From positions 496,888 to 560,887 of the forward strand of contig NZ_FUYS01000002.1 of the NCBI RefSeq assembly GCF_900168055.1: 64,000 nucleotides of DNA. The letters run 5' to 3'. Shown here one piece after another: positions 8,898-17,794 of the stretch. Under the pieces are notes generated by a model, which was given only the letters and a program-made list of their open reading frames with translations, had not been told where the DNA came from and made no database searches. Source of the stretch: Parapedobacter luteus (GTDB lineage Bacteria > Bacteroidota > Bacteroidia > Sphingobacteriales > Sphingobacteriaceae). The position numbers and the translations under genes were made by a program. Position 1 is the first letter of the stretch. Every line of letters starts with the position of its first letter.

Positions 8898-9762
8898 TAT
8901 GCTTGGAAAAACGGGATATCCAAACGAAGTACTTTTGAATGGGCAGTGGCTGCCCGCTGCCCAGGCGACCGTATCGGTATTCGACCGTGGATTCATGCTG
9001 GGGGATGGGATCTATGAAGTGATTCCGTTTTATCGGCGTAAGCTTTTTGCTTTTGAACAGCATTTACAGCGGCTTCGGCAGGGACTTGAGTCGGTAGGTA
9101 TTGATTACGGCACCGACCAGCTTCGGGAGCGGACAGCGGAAGCTATCGCCCGCTCCGACTATGAGGACGGTGCGGTATATATGCAGGTGACACGCGGTGT
9201 TGCACCACGTAAGCATCACTTCCCGGCTGACACTGAGCCGACCGTATTGCTTTATGCGTATCCATTTCGTTTTGATGGGTTTGAGCAAAAGCTGGCGCAT
9301 GTGCTTCTCTCGGAAGATTTCAGATGGCACCGCTGTAATATCAAGTCCATCTCGTTGATGGGTAATATACTGGCTAATCAAGCAGCGCACCAAGCTGATA
9401 AGACCGAAAATGTGCTCCATCGGCAAGGGTGGATTACCGAAGGTTCGCACACCTCGGTGTTCTTTGTGAAAGATAATATTTTATACACCCACCCCAATGG
9501 CCCCTACATTCTTCCTGGTGTCACCCGGGATGTCGTGCTTTCCATTGCGGACGAACTGGGCATGGCCGTTAGGGAAGAAGCTGTCGCTGTTGCCGACCTG
9601 AGGCTCGTAACCGAGGCGTTCCTGACCGGCACGACCGTGCAAGTAACCGCAATAGGCTCGTTCTTGAGCGACGACAGGCGGTTGGTCATAGGAAGTGGAA
9701 GTGCAGGGCCGGTTACCCGCCGTATACAGACTGCTTTTGCCGGTCGTACGAAAGCGTTGTAG
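8887..9762 (+). CDS. dat: D-amino-acid aminotransferase (class IV PLP enzyme)
   Basis: Fold-type IV aminotransferase of about 291 residues. The PLP lysine is K153 in CNIKSISLMGN, and the chain resembles Bacillus D-alanine aminotransferase through the DRGFMLGDGIYEV, ITEGSHTSVF and ILPGVTRDVV segments. It would interconvert D-amino acids and 2-oxo acids in the cytoplasm, supplying D-Glu/D-Ala or degrading D-amino acids. A branched-chain or aminodeoxychorismate lyase role is less likely but not excluded. The start overlaps the tricorn stop by 11 bases; a second ATG at 8899, one base after that stop, is an equally good start. No signal peptide. Confidence 0.82.
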   Translation: MLNNMLGKTGYPNEVLLNGQWLPAAQATVSVFDRGFMLGDGIYEVIPFYRRKLFAFEQHLQRLRQGLESVGIDYGTDQLRERTAEAIARSDYEDGAVYMQVTRGVAPRKHHFPADTEPTVLLYAYPFRFDGFEQKLAHVLLSEDFRWHRCNIKSISLMGNILANQAAHQADKTENVLHRQGWITEGSHTSVFFVKDNILYTHPNGPYILPGVTRDVVLSIADELGMAVREEAVAVADLRLVTEAFLTGTTVQVTAIGSFLSDDRRLVIGSGSAGPVTRRIQTAFAGRTKAL

Positions 9763-9778
9763 GTGCGTTAGGCGGTTT

Positions 9779-10930
9779 TCAGTCATCCGGGTGGAGGAGG
9801 GGAAGGATTCGATCGACCGGGAGTGCTTCTATCTTCCGTCCGGCTTTTCCGACCATTGTTTCGGCAGCGAAGAGGGAATTGATAATCGCTTCCTCGGTCG
9901 CCTCAATGGCCGCCATGAACAGGGGAGACATCAGGTCATTAGGCACCAACGCCATGGAATGCAACGCGGTATCCACACGGAAGGGGATACGGACCTGGGA
10001 AGCCGTAGAAAACGAAATGACATAATCACCACTACCGTTGGAAGCGATGCCACCCGTTTTTGCCAGGCCCATGAAAGCGCGTTTGGCCAAACGTTCCAAG
10101 TTGCGGCTATCCAAGGGGGCGTCCGTTGCGACAATAATCATGCAAGATCCATCTACATTGTTGAGCAACTGGTTACTGTATTCAAATTTCCCTAAATGCT
10201 TGCCTACCTGTAGGCCATTGACTTGCAGTACGCCGCCAAAATTGGTTTGTACGAGCACACCAATGGAATAACCGCCGAGATGGACGGGCAGCTGACGGGA
10301 GGCTGTGCCGATGCCGCCTTTGAAACCGAAACACACGGTGCCTGTGCCGGCGCCTACGCTACCCTCCAATGGCCGTTGTTCGCTTGCCCCGTGGATCGCG
10401 GCCAGTACATCTTCCTTTTTAACATGACGCCCGCGTATATCATTAAGGTAACCATCATTGGTTTCACCAACGACTGCGTTGACCGATTGGACATTTTCGT
10501 TGCCTGGCAGCGCCAGTATATAGTCGATTACAGCGTCCATAGCCGTGGGGACGCTAAGCGTGTTGGTGAGAATGATGGGCGTTTCCAGGTTGCCTAATTC
10601 GGTCAATTGGGTGCTGCCGGCAAGTTTGCCAAAGCCGTTTCCGGCAAACACTGCTGCCGGAACTTTTTGCTGGAATATATTGCCGCTATGCGGAAGTATG
10701 GCCGTTACACCCGTCCTAACCGAATCGCCCTTAAGCACCGTGGTATGGCCGACCTTCACCCCGGATACATCCGTGATGGAATTGGACGCACCGGTGGGTA
10801 AGACGCCTATCATAATTCCCAGTTCGCGAGGGCTTTTGGTTTGCCCTTGGATTGATAATACAACCAAGCAAGTAAGCAGCCAGGTGCATGAGGCGTGAAT
10901 AAAGAGCCTACTCACGAGGCTTTTTTCCAT
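9779..10930 (-). CDS. exported P1 family peptidase (DmpA-like aminopeptidase)
   Basis: Ntn-type hydrolase of the DmpA/BapA family (peptidase S58), whose members release N-terminal L-, D- or beta-amino acids and mature by self-cleavage before a serine. The 383-residue precursor has a hydrophobic signal segment at residues 10-29. The predicted cleavage and nucleophile is Ser262 in VDGSCMII, and S300/D302 of SNGSGDYV match the second catalytic pair of DmpA by spacing. The GTGTVCFGFKGGIG and VLVQTNFGG segments are also conserved. It is the last gene of a minus-strand unit and overlaps the redoxin by 19 bases. D- versus L- versus beta-peptide preference cannot be told. Confidence 0.88.
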   Translation of the reverse strand: MEKSLVSRLFIHASCTWLLTCLVVLSIQGQTKSPRELGIMIGVLPTGASNSITDVSGVKVGHTTVLKGDSVRTGVTAILPHSGNIFQQKVPAAVFAGNGFGKLAGSTQLTELGNLETPIILTNTLSVPTAMDAVIDYILALPGNENVQSVNAVVGETNDGYLNDIRGRHVKKEDVLAAIHGASEQRPLEGSVGAGTGTVCFGFKGGIGTASRQLPVHLGGYSIGVLVQTNFGGVLQVNGLQVGKHLGKFEYSNQLLNNVDGSCMIIVATDAPLDSRNLERLAKRAFMGLAKTGGIASNGSGDYVISFSTASQVRIPFRVDTALHSMALVPNDLMSPLFMAAIEATEEAIINSLFAAETMVGKAGRKIEALPVDRILPLLHPDD

Positions 10931-11526
10931 TTAATGGTGCAACCAATAGCCTTCGTCATATTAGGATTGGGGGTACTCCCCCCGTTCAATGCTGCGATGG
11001 CATCCTCTACGAATTTCGTTTGGGGATTTCCGCCCCGGCTATCGTCGTCTATAGCACCAATATACTGCAATACGTTGCCCTGGCTTGTCTTTTGCAGTAA
11101 AAAAGTATGCGGCGTGTGCGTTGCGGCGAAACGTTTGGTCACGACGTGATCAGGATCAAGGAGATAAGGAAATGTAAATCCTTTTTCTTTTGCACGTTGT
11201 TGCATTTGTTCAAATGACTCCCGAGGCTCAACGCCGGCATCGTTCGGATTGATGGCAATCACCGGATAGCCTTGCGCTTTGTATTTCTTGTCTAAAGCGA
11301 TGATCCGATCTTCATATCCTTTGGCGACCGGACATGTATTGCACGTAAAAATCAGGATAAATCCTTTTGCGTCGCTATAGTCTGCTAAAGATACCTTATT
11401 TCCATCGACGTTTTTGAGGCTGAAGTCTTCCACAACATCGCCTATCTGGTATCCTTCATTGAATACAGGGGCATTGGCCGCTATGACGACGGACAACACC
11501 ATGCACAGTAAACTGATTGTTTTCAT
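10912..11526 (-). CDS. exported thioredoxin-family/AhpC-TSA-like redoxin
   Basis: A 204-residue protein with an N-terminal signal peptide (cleavage near ANA) and a thioredoxin-fold domain with C62-x-x-C65 in FTCNTCPVAK. It belongs to the redoxin/AhpC-TSA group in which this CxxCP motif follows a beta-strand (GFILIFTCNTCP). Likely a periplasmic thiol oxidoreductase. Its start lies 3 bases after the stop of the TlpA-like gene and its end overlaps the P1 peptidase, so all three are translated from one mRNA. Its substrate is unknown. Confidence 0.85.
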   Translation of the reverse strand: MKTISLLCMVLSVVIAANAPVFNEGYQIGDVVEDFSLKNVDGNKVSLADYSDAKGFILIFTCNTCPVAKGYEDRIIALDKKYKAQGYPVIAINPNDAGVEPRESFEQMQQRAKEKGFTFPYLLDPDHVVTKRFAATHTPHTFLLQKTSQGNVLQYIGAIDDDSRGGNPQTKFVEDAIAALNGGSTPNPNMTKAIGCTIKWKKAS

Positions 11527-11529
11527 GGC

Positions 11530-12027
11530 TTATTGGTTTTGTTGTACAATGGCTAAATAATCACGCTCTAATTGTTGGTAGTCAAACTCCTGTTCGCTGA
11601 AAATCCGCACTCCTTTGCTCGTATTGACGAACAGCGTTGCTGGTATCGCTCCTGACCATTCTTCGCTGATTAGGGGGATAAAATGCTGTTCGTTTTTTTC
11701 ATCAAGTATCCACACTTCGTTTTTTAATCCCTTGGCATCGACAAACCTGCGCACAGCGTCATGATATTTGGCGGCATCTAAACTAACAAAAATAACGCGC
11801 AAAGGTTTTAATCGGTATTCTGCTTGTAATCGCTCGAAATGCGGCATTTCAGCAACGCAAGGTGCACACCAAGTAGCCCAAAGATTGACCACGAACGTTG
11901 TATCTCCGCCATTTTGCAGGCGTTTTTCCAGCTCATTCAAGGTAACCAAGGGCACCCGTTCCTGCGCCGTCGCCAAATCAGTGGAAAGCACAGCAATTGC
12001 AAACGCACATATCCATGCCGTTTTCAT
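11530..12027 (-). CDS. TlpA-like periplasmic thiol-disulfide oxidoreductase
   Basis: A 165-residue exported thioredoxin-fold protein: a signal peptide ends near TAQ, and the active site WATWCAPC has C54 and C57. TlpA/ResA-type proteins reduce disulfides of exported proteins, for example during cytochrome c maturation; no maturation genes are near, so the partner is unknown. It is followed after 3 bases by a second redoxin, suggesting the two act in the same compartment. The upstream NlpC/P60 gene ends 56 bases before it. Confidence 0.87.
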   Translation of the reverse strand: MKTAWICAFAIAVLSTDLATAQERVPLVTLNELEKRLQNGGDTTFVVNLWATWCAPCVAEMPHFERLQAEYRLKPLRVIFVSLDAAKYHDAVRRFVDAKGLKNEVWILDEKNEQHFIPLISEEWSGAIPATLFVNTSKGVRIFSEQEFDYQQLERDYLAIVQQNQ

Positions 12028-12083
12028 AATGTAAAAATAAAGAAATAGCCATTAAGCTTGTCGTTTGGTAACGCAATAATTAC

Positions 12084-12701
12084 TTACCTTACGCTTCCGG
12101 CTCTTTTGAAATATTTATAATACCAAGTGTCATGAAGGTCGCTGATGATCACGCCTTTGCTGGTGGATACATGCACAAATTTGTTGTTGTGCAGGTAGAT
12201 TCCTACGTGGTCAATATCCCTGCGGCCGAAGGAAAAAAAGACGAGGTCGCCTTCCTGCAACTGGCGTTCGTATTTGCGTTTGATTTGTGCAGCCATTTCT
12301 CTTGATATCCGGGGCACCGACTTACCATATACATCGCGCATGACCATCCCCACGAAAGCCGAGCAGTCAAGCCCACGTTTATCGGCCCCGCCGGGCCGAT
12401 GGGGAATGCCCATCCATTCGTCGATGTAGGCATATAGCGTAGTGTTCTGCAATTCATGGGGGCGGACGCCAAGTACCTGCGCATAGCTGTCAATCAACCG
12501 TCCTGCGGTGCGCACGTCTTTTGGGGCGGACGAGGCATCGGTAAGAATCGTATTGCCCGGTACCTTCTTAGTTCGCGGCGCGGTCATAACCCTATCAGGA
12601 GGAAGCGCATTTTTGCGGGTAAGGCATCCGCTAAGCAAGAAGATGCCCAACGTCAAGAAAAACAGCGTATATATTTTGTAGGGTATTGGCAAGCTAATCA
12701 T
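12084..12701 (-). CDS. NlpC/P60 (C40) peptidase lipoprotein
   Basis: A 205-residue lipoprotein with lipobox LLSGC (C26), about 60 residues of linker, and a C-terminal NlpC/P60 domain. The catalytic cysteine is C113 in LDCSAFV, H165 in IDHVGIYL is the base and H177 in FVHVSTS is the third residue. The family usually cleaves the gamma-D-Glu-diaminopimelate bond in peptidoglycan peptides. It should be anchored to the inner leaflet of the outer membrane or to the inner membrane. Its start overlaps the end of the isoaspartyl peptidase gene by 4 bases, indicating translational coupling. Confidence 0.9.
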   Translation of the reverse strand: MISLPIPYKIYTLFFLTLGIFLLSGCLTRKNALPPDRVMTAPRTKKVPGNTILTDASSAPKDVRTAGRLIDSYAQVLGVRPHELQNTTLYAYIDEWMGIPHRPGGADKRGLDCSAFVGMVMRDVYGKSVPRISREMAAQIKRKYERQLQEGDLVFFSFGRRDIDHVGIYLHNNKFVHVSTSKGVIISDLHDTWYYKYFKRAGSVR

Positions 12702-13711
12702 TTATAGATGGCGATTTCGATTTCCCCGGATTCGGTGACGGCCCCCCGGTACATGCCCGCTGTGTTGAATGGCATGGCCATATTTCCAGCACTGTCCAAG
12801 GCTATCATTCCACCATCTCCGCCCATTTTACCAATTTTTTCGATTACGGCAGAGGCTGCTTGAACCACAGGCGTATTGCCGTACTCCATTTGGGCGGCCA
12901 CATCATATGCGGCTATCCCTCTGATGAAAAACTCACCCCACCCTGTACAAGAGATGGCCACCCGTTGATTGGCATAAGTGCCTGCACCAATGATAGGCGC
13001 ATCGCCGATGCGGCCGTATTGCTTGTTGGTCATCCCGCCAGTAGATGTGCCGGCAGCGAGGCGGCCGGCCTTGTCGAGCGCCACGGCTCCTACGGTACCG
13101 TATTTATAGTCATTGGTGAGTGCTATGTTCGACGATTGGTTATTTCCATCGTGATCAAGCTGAGTTTTGAGGGAGTCCCGTCTCAAAACACGTTCCAGTG
13201 CCTTCCAACGGCTTTCCGTCCAAAAATAGCTTGGTTCGACGATTTCCAGCCCTTTGGACGCGGCAAAAACTTCGGCGCCTCTGCCCGTCAGCATGACGTG
13301 TTCAGATTGTTCCATCACAGCACGCGCTGCTTTGATGGGATTGCGGATGGTGGTTACCCCGGCAATTGCCCCAGCGGCTTGGGTCGGCCCCCACATTACA
13401 GCAGCATCCAACTCATTTTTGCCTTCATGAGTAAAGACAGCCCCTTTACCTGCATTGAATAACGGATTGTCTTCCATGACCAGAATCGCAGCTTCAACGG
13501 CGTCCAGACTACTTTTTCCTGCCTGGAGCTGGCTGTACCCGGCTTGCAGGGCTTGCGTCAGTGCCTCGCGGAACGCACGCTCCTGATCAGGTGTCATGTT
13601 TTCTTTTAAGATGGTACCCGCGCCGCCATGAATAACCATAACGTAACGTGCCTGGCCAAAAGCCATTGAATTCATGGCAAGTACAAGTATTAGTGTGTAT
13701 AAATAGTTCAT
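12698..13711 (-). CDS. isoaspartyl peptidase / plant-type L-asparaginase
   Basis: Ntn-hydrolase of 337 residues with a signal peptide (cleavage near FGQ). The self-cleavage site and nucleophile are Gly205-Thr206 in YKYGTVGAVALD, and STGGMTNKQYGRIGD is the substrate-binding segment of the EcAIII/IaaA family. Such enzymes remove L-aspartyl residues linked through the beta-carboxyl and also hydrolyse asparagine. The signal peptide places it in the periplasm. It is the first gene of a five-gene minus-strand unit running to 9779. The promoter must lie in the 129 bases between it and the divergent engB gene, but no exact -7 element is seen on this strand. Confidence 0.9.
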   Translation of the reverse strand: MNYLYTLILVLAMNSMAFGQARYVMVIHGGAGTILKENMTPDQERAFREALTQALQAGYSQLQAGKSSLDAVEAAILVMEDNPLFNAGKGAVFTHEGKNELDAAVMWGPTQAAGAIAGVTTIRNPIKAARAVMEQSEHVMLTGRGAEVFAASKGLEIVEPSYFWTESRWKALERVLRRDSLKTQLDHDGNNQSSNIALTNDYKYGTVGAVALDKAGRLAAGTSTGGMTNKQYGRIGDAPIIGAGTYANQRVAISCTGWGEFFIRGIAAYDVAAQMEYGNTPVVQAASAVIEKIGKMGGDGGMIALDSAGNMAMPFNTAGMYRGAVTESGEIEIAIYK

Positions 13712-13828
13712 TAGGTAAAGTTTAATTACGCGACTAATTTAAACATTTCTCCTGTAATTGACGAAGGTAACTCCTGAACAGCGACGATGTTTCTGAATGA
13801 TTCGTTCAACAAAACTAACCAATTGTAT

Positions 13829-13836
13829 TACCTTTG
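13829..13836 (+). promoter_or_regulatory. -7 promoter element of engB
   Basis: TACCTTTG followed by CACC and the ATG at 13841. The geometry places the transcription start at the initiation codon, predicting a leaderless mRNA. There is no exact TTG at the -33 distance; TTC at 13805-13807 is the nearest. Confidence 0.55.
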
Positions 13837-13840
13837 CACC

Positions 13841-14458
13841 ATGGTCATCAAGACGGCAACGTTTGTTAGCAGTAATACCCGCATCGATAAATTGCCTGCA
13901 CCGGAGATGCCGGAATATGCTTTTATCGGCCGTTCTAATGTTGGGAAGTCTTCCCTTATCAATGCACTTACCGGACGTCGTCATTTGGCTAAAACTTCGC
14001 AGACGCCCGGCAAAACCCAGGTGATTAACCACTTTCTGATTAATGATGCGTGGTATTTGGTTGATCTGCCCGGCTATGGTTTCGCAAAGACATCCAAAAG
14101 TAATCGCGTGGCTTGGGAAAAGTTTATCCGCCGCTACCTATTACAGCGTGAAAGCCTACAATGTGTGTTTGTACTGATAGATAGTCGTCATGATCCGCAG
14201 CGAATCGACTTGGATTTTTGTTACTGGCTCGGCGAAAACGGCATTCCGTTTATGTTGGTGTTTACTAAAGCAGATAAACAAACACGGACTAAGTCGGATG
14301 CCAACATCGATAAATTCCGGAAAGCACTGCTGCAATGGTTTGAGGAAGTGCCGCAGCATTTCCTTACATCTGCTGAGACACGGATGGGATGCGAACCGTT
14401 GTTGGACACGATTGATGACATCAATCGCAATTTCCGTCCCATAGCTATGAATCGTTGA
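13841..14458 (+). CDS. engB: ribosome biogenesis GTP-binding protein YihA/YsxC
   Basis: Essential small GTPase assisting large ribosomal subunit assembly. The 205-residue protein has G1 GRSNVGKSS at residues 30-38, G3 DLPGYGFAK, and G4 TKAD. The start at 13841 (MVIKTATFV) was chosen because an in-frame ATG at 13787 would lie upstream of the -7 element and adds 18 unconserved residues. It is followed after 7 bases by the prenyltransferase gene, so the two are probably co-transcribed. Confidence 0.94.
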   Translation: MVIKTATFVSSNTRIDKLPAPEMPEYAFIGRSNVGKSSLINALTGRRHLAKTSQTPGKTQVINHFLINDAWYLVDLPGYGFAKTSKSNRVAWEKFIRRYLLQRESLQCVFVLIDSRHDPQRIDLDFCYWLGENGIPFMLVFTKADKQTRTKSDANIDKFRKALLQWFEEVPQHFLTSAETRMGCEPLLDTIDDINRNFRPIAMNR

Positions 14459-14465
14459 TAACGTT

Positions 14466-15314
14466 ATGAAGAAATATTTTTCACTCGTCCTCTTTGCCCA
14501 CAGCGTCTTTGCGCTTCCTTTTGCTATCATCGGTTTTTTTCTGGCCATCAATACTACACCGTATCCCTTTGATTGGTTTAAACTGGCGCTCATGCTGGCC
14601 TGCATGGTTTTTGCACGTAATGCTGCCATGGCGTTCAATCGTTATTTGGATCGCGATATTGATGCCGCAAATCCGCGTACCGCCATGCGTGATATTCCGG
14701 CGGGGCGGGTAAGTCCCCGTCAAGCATTGGTGTTTACAATCGTCAACTGCCTATTATTCATTATTGCCACCTGGTTTATCAACCGTATATGCTTTTATCT
14801 TGCTCCCGTAGCCTTGGCCGTGGTATTGGGATATAGTTACATGAAACGGTTTACCCCCCTTTGCCATTTAGTGCTGGGATTAGGGCTTGGTTTGGCACCG
14901 CTGGGTGCCTACCTGGTGGTGACCGGCGCATTTGATGTAGTTCCTGTCTTTTACTCCTTAGCGGTATTGTTTTGGGTAGGTGGGTTTGACATCATTTATG
15001 CCCTGCAGGATGAGGAGTTCGACCGCCAGCATCAGCTCAACTCTATTCCCGCATGGTTGGGAAAACGAAGAGCATTGCGTGTATCGGAAGCGTGCCACGT
15101 CCTTTCGGCGATCTTTGTTGTCTCGCCCATGTTTTTTGTTCCGTTGAGCTGGATTTACCTTCTCGGAGTCGCTTTCTATTGCGGGCTGCTTGTTTATCAG
15201 CATCGGATCGTGAGCCCGGCCGATTTGAGCAGGGTAGACCGGGCTTTTATGACAACAAATGGTGTCGCCTCGGTAGTGTTCGCTTGTTTTTTCCTGCTGG
15301 ACATGGTTTTTTAG
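14466..15314 (+). CDS. UbiA-family prenyltransferase, probably MqnP-type
   Basis: Integral membrane prenyltransferase of 282 residues with about nine hydrophobic helices. The two aspartate-rich motifs are NRYLDRDID at residues 58-66 and DIIYALQDEEFD at 175-186; they bind Mg-prenyl diphosphate. The second motif and length fit the '4-hydroxybenzoate-like' UbiA subgroup that serves as MqnP in the futalosine menaquinone pathway, which is the expected route in Sphingobacteriaceae. That role is inference, since no other mqn gene is in the window. It is in an operon with engB; topA follows after 94 bases. Confidence 0.85.
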   Translation: MKKYFSLVLFAHSVFALPFAIIGFFLAINTTPYPFDWFKLALMLACMVFARNAAMAFNRYLDRDIDAANPRTAMRDIPAGRVSPRQALVFTIVNCLLFIIATWFINRICFYLAPVALAVVLGYSYMKRFTPLCHLVLGLGLGLAPLGAYLVVTGAFDVVPVFYSLAVLFWVGGFDIIYALQDEEFDRQHQLNSIPAWLGKRRALRVSEACHVLSAIFVVSPMFFVPLSWIYLLGVAFYCGLLVYQHRIVSPADLSRVDRAFMTTNGVASVVFACFFLLDMVF

Positions 15315-15408
15315 TTTGGCATGCGGGAAGTGGGCGAGCCTATTGTTTTAAAAAACGTTTTGTCATTCCCTGAATAAATCCCTTTATTTGCAAAAATCTA
15401 AAAAATCA

Positions 15409-17739
15409 ATGGCGAAAAACTTACTGATTGTAGAGTCACCGGCGAAAGCGAAAACGATAGAAGGATATTTAGGCAAGGACTTCCTGGTCAAATCCAGTTA
15501 TGGTCATATTCGTGATTTGGTGAAGACCGACGACGCAATAGATACGGCAGATAATTTTAAACAAAAATATGAAGTGCCGGCTGATAAAAAAGCTGTAGTC
15601 AGTGAGTTAAAGAAGTTAGCTAAAGAAGCGGAGACCGTTTGGCTCGCATCCGATGAAGACCGGGAGGGGGAGGCGATATCGTGGCATTTGTATGAAACTT
15701 TAGGGCTTCGCGACGACAAGACCAAGCGGATAGTTTTTCATGAAATTACCAAGCCGGCTATCTTAAAGGCCATTGAAACCCCACGGGGAATTGACTTTAA
15801 CCTGGTGAACGCACAGCAGGCGCGGCGTGTACTTGACCGATTGGTCGGCTTTGAGCTTTCTCCGGTACTGTGGAAAAAAGTGAAACCGGCGCTTTCGGCA
15901 GGGCGGGTTCAGTCTGTCGCTGTAAGGTTAATTGTCGATAGGGAACGGGAAATCAACCGATTTAAGGCTGAGGCTGCGTTCAAGGTGGTGGCCATTTTCC
16001 ACACCGACAATCCTAAAGAATTGTTCAAGGCGGAGCTGCCGCAGCGTTTTGCCACTGTCGCTGATGCCGAACGCTTTCTTGCGGATTGTATCAATGCGAC
16101 CTTTGTGGTCAACAGCTTAGAGACCAAACCCGCTAAGCGAAACCCCGCGGCACCCTTCACCACGTCGACCTTGCAGCAGGAAGCAAGCCGCAAGCTTGGC
16201 TTCTCCGTGGCACGTACCATGGCGGTGGCACAGCGTCTCTATGAGGCTGGCCGTATTACCTATATGCGTACGGATTCGGTCAACTTAAGTGATACGGCAT
16301 TGCAGGGAGCTGAACAGGAGATTAAAACCGCATACGGCGAAAAATATCATAAGCGTAGGCAATACCGTACAAAGTCTGCCGGAGCGCAAGAAGCCCATGA
16401 AGCCATCAGGCCCACCTATTTTGATCGTCATACCATCGATGGTGATAACGCTGAAAAGCGACTTTATGAACTGATATGGAAACGGGCGATTGCTTCACAA
16501 ATGAGTGAAGCAGAGTTTGAAAAGACTACGGCAAAAATCGGGATTTCGACCCGATCGGAAGAATTGGTGGCCAGCGGCGAGGTCATGCGTTTTGACGGAT
16601 TTCTCAAAGTTTATTTTGAGTCGACAGATGAAGACCAGGAACCTAATCTTGACGGTGATAGCGATAATACATTGTTGCCTCCGTTACAACAGGAACAGCA
16701 GGTGAAATTGCAGCGTATGACCGCTACCGAACGTTTTTCGCGACCACCGGCCCGGTATACAGAAGCAAGTCTTGTTAAAAAGTTGGAAGAGCTGGGAATC
16801 GGCCGTCCTTCGACTTATGCGCCTACGATATCGACCATCCAAAACCGCGGTTATGTCGTCAAAGAAGAGCGGGATGGAAAACCTCGGGATTATCGGGTGC
16901 TGGAACTTACGGAAGGAAAGCTCACGATGCAGACCAAAACCGAAATCACGGGAGCCGAAAAGGCTAAGTTATTTCCTACCGATATTGGCGTGGTGGTCAA
17001 CGATTTTCTTGTAGAACACTTCAAAGGAATCGTCGACTTTAATTTCACGGCAAAGGTGGAAAAAGAATTCGATGAAATCGCCCAGGGAATGAAAGAGTGG
17101 ACGGATATGCTGCATAGTTTTTATGGGCCGTTCCACAATGAGGTCGAAACTACTATCAAGACGGCAGATCGGGCAACCAACGAACGGGAGTTGGGTACGG
17201 ATCCCGAAACAGGCAAACGCGTAAGTGTTCGCATCGGCCGCTTCGGACCCATGGTACAAATCGGATCGGCGGATGACGAAGAGAAACCGCGTTTTGCAAG
17301 CCTGAGGCCAGGACAGATGATAGAGACGATTACATTCGAGGAAGCGCTGGACTTATTTAAACTGCCCAAAAAAGTTGGCGAATTTGAAGGGAAGGAGATG
17401 ACCGTGGCCATTGGCCGGTTTGGCCCTTACATTCGCCATGACAACGCGTTTTATTCTTTGCCAAAAGATGTGGATCCCCATAATGTGACAACGGAGTCGG
17501 CCATTCAAATCATTCAGGATAAACGGCGGAAAGACAGCGAGAAAGTCATTAAAGTATTTGACGAGAATCCGGAGGCACGTATTGAAAATGGTCGTTGGGG
17601 ACCTTTCATCCGCTTCGGCAAGCAGAATATCAAGATACCGAAAGGCACCGACATACAATCTATCACTTACGACAATGTGCTCCAGTGGGCAGAAGCAGAT
17701 GACAAGAAACCAAAGAAAAAAGCACGGGGGCGCAAGTAG
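15409..17739 (+). CDS. topA: DNA topoisomerase I
   Basis: Type IA topoisomerase that relaxes negative supercoils. The start at 15409 gives MAKNLLIVESPAKAKTIEGYL, the canonical Toprim N-terminus. The acidic DEDREGEA motif is at about residues 82-89, and the active-site tyrosine is Tyr285 in GRITYMRTDS. The 776-residue protein lacks C4 zinc fingers. Instead the C-terminus has three GRFGP/GRWGP-type repeats, as in other Bacteroidota TopA proteins, and ends in a basic KKPKKKARGRK tail. The next gene starts 55 bases later beyond a small inverted repeat. Confidence 0.96.
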   Translation: MAKNLLIVESPAKAKTIEGYLGKDFLVKSSYGHIRDLVKTDDAIDTADNFKQKYEVPADKKAVVSELKKLAKEAETVWLASDEDREGEAISWHLYETLGLRDDKTKRIVFHEITKPAILKAIETPRGIDFNLVNAQQARRVLDRLVGFELSPVLWKKVKPALSAGRVQSVAVRLIVDREREINRFKAEAAFKVVAIFHTDNPKELFKAELPQRFATVADAERFLADCINATFVVNSLETKPAKRNPAAPFTTSTLQQEASRKLGFSVARTMAVAQRLYEAGRITYMRTDSVNLSDTALQGAEQEIKTAYGEKYHKRRQYRTKSAGAQEAHEAIRPTYFDRHTIDGDNAEKRLYELIWKRAIASQMSEAEFEKTTAKIGISTRSEELVASGEVMRFDGFLKVYFESTDEDQEPNLDGDSDNTLLPPLQQEQQVKLQRMTATERFSRPPARYTEASLVKKLEELGIGRPSTYAPTISTIQNRGYVVKEERDGKPRDYRVLELTEGKLTMQTKTEITGAEKAKLFPTDIGVVVNDFLVEHFKGIVDFNFTAKVEKEFDEIAQGMKEWTDMLHSFYGPFHNEVETTIKTADRATNERELGTDPETGKRVSVRIGRFGPMVQIGSADDEEKPRFASLRPGQMIETITFEEALDLFKLPKKVGEFEGKEMTVAIGRFGPYIRHDNAFYSLPKDVDPHNVTTESAIQIIQDKRRKDSEKVIKVFDENPEARIENGRWGPFIRFGKQNIKIPKGTDIQSITYDNVLQWAEADDKKPKKKARGRK

Positions 17740-17758
17740 GCCAAGCTGATAGCATAGC

Positions 17759-17780
17759 GCTTAAAGCCTATACTTTAAGC
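17759..17780. repeat. inverted repeat between topA and next gene
   Basis: GCTTAAAG at 17759-17766 and CTTTAAGC at 17773-17780 form a perfect 8-bp palindrome with a 6-base loop. It is not followed by a T-tract, so a full terminator is unlikely; it may be an operator or a stabilising hairpin in the intergenic mRNA. Confidence 0.45.
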
Positions 17781-17794
17781 TAAAGCAGCATGAT

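Noticed and set aside
9695-10195. A 166-codon plus-strand frame
   Set aside because: Begins inside the aminotransferase gene and runs antisense to the P1 peptidase; a shadow frame.
12860-13462. A 200-codon plus-strand frame
   Set aside because: Lies wholly antisense within the isoaspartyl peptidase gene and shows no domain features.
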